Assembly (NCBI GenBank): GCA_964628065.1 | Contig: CAZVLM010000001.1 | Coordinates: 14,097 to 78,096 of the forward strand | Origin: CAIXMG01 sp964628065 | Lineage (GTDB): Bacteria > Patescibacteriota > Minisyncoccia > Phycocordibacterales > UBA1006 | Length of the DNA stretch: 64,000 bases | Direction of reading: 5' to 3' | Shown: positions 60,233 through 64,000 of the stretch, piece by piece | How the letters are laid out: each line of letters starts with the position of its first letter | How positions within the stretch are numbered: position 1 is the first letter of the stretch | Notes under the pieces: model-generated | Told to the model about the DNA's origin: nothing | What the model saw: only the letters and a program-made list of their open reading frames with translations | Databases searched by the model: none | Made by a program: the position numbers and the translations under genes

Positions 60233-61675
60233 CTATTCCTTTCTCAAGAAAAGCGGTGCTTCTGGCTTTTCTTTAGCTTTGATAAGTTTAGCGATTGATT
60301 CTGCGGTTGCTGGCATAATCGGCTGTAGGAGTACTGCAATGCGTGCGAGGCCTTGAGTTACGTGGAGCAAGTCGACATGCGCCGCAGGAGCGTCTACTTT
60401 TACTTTCTTAAACGGTACATTTTCTGCGATGTATTGATCAAGGTTTTTGATTTCGTCCCAAATAGAATCCACTGCCCTATTTATTTCAAAGGTGTCATAA
60501 GCTGGGTGCTTAATTTCAGAAAACTCTGGGAATGTGACCGTAGAAATATCTACATCATATGTCACCACCATGTTCATCGTTCGTGAAACAAGGTTTCCAA
60601 GTCCGTTAGCAAGGTGTGCATTGTATGCTTCCAAAAACCGCTCACGCGTAAACGGAGAATCTTCGAATGGAGAAATTTCTTTCGCCATGAATAGCCGGAG
60701 CGCGTCCGTTCCGAATTCTGCAACAATGTCTCGAGGATCAATGACATTTCCTACTGTTTTAGACATGCGAATGCCACCCGCGCCGGTAATAAATCCGTTG
60801 ATGACAATCTGCTCGGAATTCGGCAAATTAGCCGCCATGAGCATTGCTTGCCACATTGCTGATTGGAATCGGTTATTATCCTTTCCACAGTACTGCGTTG
60901 GCGTACCAAGTGTCCAGTATTTTGTAAAATCGGCTTCTTGATCAGGCCAGCCAATTGTCGAGATATAGTTTACCAACGCATCAAACCAAACATACATTAC
61001 CTGTGAATCATCTCCAGGCACAGGAATTCCCCACGGCATTTTTTCTTTAGTTCGTGAAATCGAAAAGTCCTCAAGGCCTCTTTTTACGAATTCTTTTATT
61101 TCATTGAATCGTGAATCAGGAATGACAAAATGAGGATGAGCTTCATAAAAAGCTAGGAGTTTTTCTGTAAACGCAGAATACTGGAAGAAGTAATTTTCTT
61201 CGTCAATATATTGGATCTCTTTTCCTGGATGAAGCGGACACTCCCCGTTCACAAGGTCGGAGTCTGTCTTAGCATCTTCACACCCTACACAATATTTTGT
61301 TTGGTAGTTGGCCTTATAAATATACCCGTTATCTGAAACAAGTTTCCAAAAAGCTTGAGCTGCTTTTTCATGATGCTTATCGGTTGTTCTCACAAAATGA
61401 ATATGCTCGGTTACGCCAAACTGCTGCAATTGATCCTTAAACGTAACGAATCCCTGATCTACAAATTCCTGCGTCGAAAGGCCGTTAGCTTCGGCTGTCT
61501 GGAATATTTTTACTCCATGCTCGTCTGTTCCTGTATTAAAGAATACATCGTATCCCGAAAGCATTTTTGTCCGGGCAATAATATCGGCACGAACAAACTC
61601 CAAGGCGTGACCCATGTGAAGCGGAGCGTTTACGTATGGAAGTGTGGTAGTGATATAAAAAGGTTTTTTTGACAT
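60233..61675 (-). CDS. metG: Methionyl-tRNA synthetase
   Basis: 480 residues. HIGH-type motif LHMGHA (~18-23), the KMSKS loop as RMSKTVG, the zinc-knuckle CVGCEDAKTDSDL...CPLHPG (three Cys with a His in the fourth place), and the anticodon-binding helical domain to the end. It charges tRNA-Met. There is no C-terminal tRNA-binding extension. TAGTCT lies 6 nt before the ATG. Followed closely by an NTase-like gene and msrB. Confidence 0.97.
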   Translation of the reverse strand: MSKKPFYITTTLPYVNAPLHMGHALEFVRADIIARTKMLSGYDVFFNTGTDEHGVKIFQTAEANGLSTQEFVDQGFVTFKDQLQQFGVTEHIHFVRTTDKHHEKAAQAFWKLVSDNGYIYKANYQTKYCVGCEDAKTDSDLVNGECPLHPGKEIQYIDEENYFFQYSAFTEKLLAFYEAHPHFVIPDSRFNEIKEFVKRGLEDFSISRTKEKMPWGIPVPGDDSQVMYVWFDALVNYISTIGWPDQEADFTKYWTLGTPTQYCGKDNNRFQSAMWQAMLMAANLPNSEQIVINGFITGAGGIRMSKTVGNVIDPRDIVAEFGTDALRLFMAKEISPFEDSPFTRERFLEAYNAHLANGLGNLVSRTMNMVVTYDVDISTVTFPEFSEIKHPAYDTFEINRAVDSIWDEIKNLDQYIAENVPFKKVKVDAPAAHVDLLHVTQGLARIAVLLQPIMPATAESIAKLIKAKEKPEAPLFLRKE

Positions 61676-61681
61676 ACCGAC

Positions 61682-61690
61682 AGACTACAG
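61682..61690 (-). promoter_or_regulatory. -10 promoter of metG, leaderless type
   Basis: TAGTCT, 6 nt before the ATG at 61675. Confidence 0.45.
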
Positions 61691-61717
61691 GAAAAAGGGC
61701 TTTTTTTCAAGAAAAGT

Positions 61718-62341
61718 CTACCATTCCGGCGGTTTAGTAATAAGCCCATTTTCGTCTTCTATGGTATCAGCCAGCTGACTTTGTTCAATCATCCATGTGC
61801 GGATAGACCTATGTTCTGATGCTATTTTTTCTAGCTCAAATGCGTTTTTCTTGAAAGGATTCATAATTATAACCTTCTTCCTTAAATCTTCTTTTACAAT
61901 ACGAATAGGTTCAACTAAATCGCTATCATTTGAAATAACTATTGCAACATCATATAAATCCTTGTGCCCATCATCTATGATAGCTGATGCAATATTAACA
62001 TCGGTCCCTTTTTCTTCGCTTTTCCATACTTTTACTATTTCTTGTGTACCGACCATTCGCATGAAAACTTTATGCATTAAGAAAAATCCTAGTTTTACAG
62101 AAACGCTGGGCAATGTGGCCAATGCTCGTAAATATGTTTGTTGTCTTAACCGCTTATATGCATCATTTGGCTTCCCTTTTCTTCCTGTAAGTGGCGCTGA
62201 AAAATATTTTACTATTGGTTCATACTCTTCTTTCGGCAACAACTTCTTTGAAAATTCATATAGATTAAGCCATCGCCCAGGCTTATCCTTGAGCGATCCA
62301 TAATATAAATTGAATCCGTCGATGTAAACTGAAACTCTCAT
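61718..62341 (-). CDS. NYN-domain putative ribonuclease, second copy
   Basis: 207 residues from ATG 62341. VSVYIDGFNLYYGSLKD (~3-19), EEKGTDVNIASAIIDDGHKD (~112-131) and VAIVISNDSDLVEPIRIV (~136-153) carry the acidic residues of the PIN-like catalytic site. It is a paralogue of the gene at 30165-30791 with the same domain order and length. TGC-TAAAGT lies 7 nt before the ATG. An upstream short promoter-hairpin-terminator unit resembles the one before the other copy. Confidence 0.88.
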   Translation of the reverse strand: MRVSVYIDGFNLYYGSLKDKPGRWLNLYEFSKKLLPKEEYEPIVKYFSAPLTGRKGKPNDAYKRLRQQTYLRALATLPSVSVKLGFFLMHKVFMRMVGTQEIVKVWKSEEKGTDVNIASAIIDDGHKDLYDVAIVISNDSDLVEPIRIVKEDLRKKVIIMNPFKKNAFELEKIASEHRSIRTWMIEQSQLADTIEDENGLITKPPEW

Positions 62342-62348
62342 CCTGATG

Positions 62349-62357
62349 ACTTTAGCA
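62349..62357 (-). promoter_or_regulatory. Extended -10 promoter of NYN gene 2, leaderless type
   Basis: TGC-TAAAGT, 7 nt before the ATG at 62341. Confidence 0.55.
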
Positions 62358-62421
62358 AGTCTTTCCTGCAATTCAAAAACTACCTCTTTATTTTTTATTT
62401 AGATTTAGGGAACGATCCATG

Positions 62422-62475
62422 CAAAAAGCCCCTTGCAGGGCTTTCGCGCCATATCGCCGAAGAGATATGGGGGAT
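62422..62475 (-). ncRNA. Candidate ~54-nt structured RNA upstream of NYN gene 2
   Basis: ccatatctc-TTCG-gcgatatgg hairpin (cUUCGg tetraloop, one mismatch), cgcg-aaa, then terminator aagcccctg/caggggctt with T5. Same arrangement as 30848-30905. Confidence 0.5.
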
Positions 62476-62481
62476 AAAATA

Positions 62482-62510
62482 ATCTTATCAAAATGAGTTA
62501 ACCTAGTCAA
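62482..62510 (-). promoter_or_regulatory. Promoter of the candidate short RNA 2
   Basis: TTGACT (62510-62505), 17-bp spacer, TAAGAT (62487-62482). Confidence 0.65.
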
Positions 62511-62513
62511 GAA

Positions 62514-62544
62514 AAAGCCCTTTGCATACAATGCAAAGGGCTTT
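62514..62544 (-). terminator. Terminator of the 205-aa gene
   Basis: aaagccctttgcat-aca-atgcaaagggcttt, perfect 14-bp stem. Confidence 0.88.
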
Positions 62545-62567
62545 AATTAGGGGCAAGAAGAACTTAT

Positions 62568-63185
62568 CTAAGGATTATTTGTTTTGTTCATTACCAGCGG
62601 AACGGTCGGCGCAGCATAGTGAATCTGCTCCTTCATATCCCAGTCGCAACCAATAGTACGCGGCGGATTTTTAAAAGCAAGATTCAATACGTTGGCGGTT
62701 ATATTAGTTAAAATAAAATCAGCATTTTTAGCGGCAGAAACTTCATTCATTTCCAGAGAATCAAACTGTACATCATCTAAGTCGCATTTGGAAAGAAAAG
62801 TATCAGAATAGAAACGGAGCGCTCCTATTTTTGAGTGTTTTATTTCCAAAATTTGCCGGCTGTTTTCTTTGAATACTAACTTGAGCTTACTATCAAATAC
62901 GCAAGACTTAATACGCACCGCTTCAAATAATACAAATAGTGAAAGGTCTCCCTCAAATCGGCAGTTCGCGATGCGCAGTTCGCAGCCAGCAGGCAAAACA
63001 TTATTTGAGTCTATTGCCATTGCAACTCCATTACTGGATACATGAAGATTCCTTATCTCAACAATCGGCGTGGGCGCCTCCCAGCTTATCGTTACATGGG
63101 TTGAATCGAACCGCTTCATCTGCGCAGGCATGCCCTCCTTTAAAATTTTTACTAATTCCGTAAAATCCATCTTTACTTGTTCCAT
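62568..63185 (-). CDS. Hypothetical protein, possible right-handed beta-helix, 205 aa
   Basis: After a helical start (DFTELVKILKEGMPAQ) the sequence alternates short strands at regular intervals (ELRIANCRFEGDLSL, VRIKSCVFDSKLKLVF, ILEIKHSKIGALRF, CDLDDVQFDSLEM), as in pentapeptide-like or beta-helix proteins. No signal peptide is seen, so it is probably cytoplasmic. No family recognised. ATG 63185 or 63170 are both possible. Stand-alone gene. Confidence 0.68.
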   Translation of the reverse strand: MEQVKMDFTELVKILKEGMPAQMKRFDSTHVTISWEAPTPIVEIRNLHVSSNGVAMAIDSNNVLPAGCELRIANCRFEGDLSLFVLFEAVRIKSCVFDSKLKLVFKENSRQILEIKHSKIGALRFYSDTFLSKCDLDDVQFDSLEMNEVSAAKNADFILTNITANVLNLAFKNPPRTIGCDWDMKEQIHYAAPTVPLVMNKTNNP

Positions 63186-63243
63186 AGCTTATCTATTTAG
63201 TTTATGAGGTAAATGTATCCCTATTTCTATACCACTCACCCAG

Positions 63244-63271
63244 CAAAAAAGCAAGCCTATGCCTGCTTTTT
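63244..63271 (-). terminator. Terminator of the 166-aa gene
   Basis: aaaagca/tgctttt stem with flanking A and T runs, following the stop codon at 63283. Confidence 0.65.
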
Positions 63272-63282
63272 AAATTGTTGTC

Positions 63283-63783
63283 CTACTTTTTTTCAGTAAA
63301 CGCAATAAGGAAATCACCTTTAAAAATTGCCGTGCATAATCCATAGCGAAATACTTTTGAATAGGGTCGATAATTCCCCAATAATGCCGCATGACCTCCA
63401 TACTCATTCCGATAGCAGTTTTCAAAGATATCCAACTCAATTACCTGTCCTTCCGGGAAGCATTCTTTCTTATGTTCCCAAGCAAGTGATAAGCCTTGTG
63501 GCCCTGTGAACAGTGCGCCTTTTTCCTGAAGAAATTCGATGCCCTGAGGGAATGTTGCTATTTCAAGCACGGGGTAAAAATCAATAATATAATGTCTTCC
63601 TGGAATAATCTTTACGCTCGTATTTTTTGAGCGATCATCAGTAACTTCATAACTTTCACCAAACTCCGCAACATGCTCTCTGTTGAATCTTTCCATTTGA
63701 AATTCATGAACGTAATCATGTGGCACTACAAGTTCTGTCTTGTTGACAGCCACTCCGAACTTATTTCTTATTATTTTATTCAT
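63283..63783 (-). CDS. Hypothetical protein, 166 aa, trimeric-fold-like
   Basis: No signal or membrane segment. Beta-rich with IIPGRHYIIDFYPVLEIATF and LFTGPQGLSLAWEHKKECFP, then KVFRYGLCTAIFKGDFLIAF. Two or three Cys. No family recognised with confidence. It lies between the AI-2E-type permease (upstream on the same strand) and the beta-helix gene; the three may be neighbours by chance as each has its own terminator. Confidence 0.66.
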   Translation of the reverse strand: MNKIIRNKFGVAVNKTELVVPHDYVHEFQMERFNREHVAEFGESYEVTDDRSKNTSVKIIPGRHYIIDFYPVLEIATFPQGIEFLQEKGALFTGPQGLSLAWEHKKECFPEGQVIELDIFENCYRNEYGGHAALLGNYRPYSKVFRYGLCTAIFKGDFLIAFTEKK

Positions 63784-63828
63784 TATCTAAATTTTATTTC
63801 CAGGCAAGCTTACCATATTTCAAGCCAA

Positions 63829-63857
63829 GCAAAAAGCCCCTATTGAGGCTGCTTTTT
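63829..63857 (-). terminator. Terminator overlapping the permease stop codon
   Basis: aaaaagccc/ggctgcttttt imperfect stem; the stop codon lies inside. Confidence 0.65.
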
Positions 63858-64000
63858 GATTTTCACGAATTTATCGTAGTCGTAGATGAGTTCGAGGAGG
63901 AGTACCGCGATTGGGACGGCGATCAACAGTCCAATGATGCCGAAAAGTTCGAAGCATGCAACAAACGAAAGAATAATTACGAGCATCGGCATGCCAATAG
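63840..64000 (-). CDS. AI-2E family transporter (C-terminal end only)
   Basis: The frame enters from the right edge; only the last 52 codons are inside. MLVIILSFVACFELFGIIGL and LLIAVPIAVLLLELIYDYDK contain the final two membrane helices, with the family-typical G-(I/L)-x-G-x-x-x-A-(V/I)-P pattern, and a short basic tail. AI-2E transporters (PerM/TqsA-like) are eight-helix permeases, some exporting sodium or signalling compounds. Family assignment is fairly secure; substrate is unknown. Confidence 0.75.
   Translation of the reverse strand, partial: IGMPMLVIILSFVACFELFGIIGLLIAVPIAVLLLELIYDYDKFVKIKKQPQ

Overview
This 64 kb stretch looks like chromosome from a small-genome bacterium of the Candidate Phyla Radiation (Patescibacteria, most like Parcubacteria). 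The placement is an inference from these features: a 23S rRNA gene carrying a group I intron; 23S-5S with no 16S beside them; many short single-copy genes without recognisable relatives; TM-anchored exoproteins with a CPR-type Cys-rich motif; a reduced MutY; and a candidate S-layer protein with a peptidoglycan-binding domain. There is no 16S gene or tRNA in the window to confirm it. No integrase, transposase, prophage or CRISPR array was found.

Layout. 1-9.3 kb: DEAD-box helicase (cut by the left edge), gap, an SF1 helicase fused to a Cas4-like nuclease, mutY, a frameshifted gene and an RRM protein. 9.3-19.7 kb: envelope block with htpX, two anchored proteins and lemA, then secF-secD, a PAP2 phosphatase, uppP, an ArsR-like regulator and rodA. 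19.7-23.9 kb: 5S and 23S rRNA on the minus strand, with intron. 24-30 kb: secreted coiled-coil protein, TM-helix channel-like protein, a tandem pair of NHL-propeller surface proteins and their possible regulator. 30-32 kb: an NYN ribonuclease-like gene and rplJ-rplL. 32-33.7 kb: two surface genes of Bacteroidota type, probably transferred. 33.8-46.3 kb: surface-glycan cluster (initiating sugar-phosphate transferase, flippase, glycosyltransferases, methyltransferase, two O-antigen-ligase-like proteins). 46.6-48.6 kb: candidate S-layer protein. 49.2-55 kb: wHTH gene full of its own 13-bp repeat, ftsK, recA, efp. 55-64 kb: PemK-like toxin, rpsF-ssb-rpsR, tatD, msrB, metG, a second NYN gene, hypotheticals and an AI-2E-type permease cut by the right edge.

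How it works together. The glycan cluster, uppP and PAP2 genes (lipid-carrier recycling), RodA, SecDF and the S-layer candidate together point to a cell investing heavily in its surface, as expected for an episymbiont. recA, ssb, ftsK, mutY, tatD and the SF1 helicase-nuclease cover DNA maintenance.

Most unusual signals: (1) palindromic repeats inserted in frame inside mutY, ftsK and, twice, tatD, related to intergenic copies; (2) at least 15 genes whose -10 box lies only 6-10 nt before the start codon, implying leaderless mRNAs; (3) two promoter/cUUCGg-hairpin/terminator units of about 55 nt, each just upstream of one of two NYN paralogues; (4) a 13-bp iteron-like motif repeated inside and upstream of a wHTH gene; (5) a 385-nt group I intron at the 23S site also used by the I-CreI intron.
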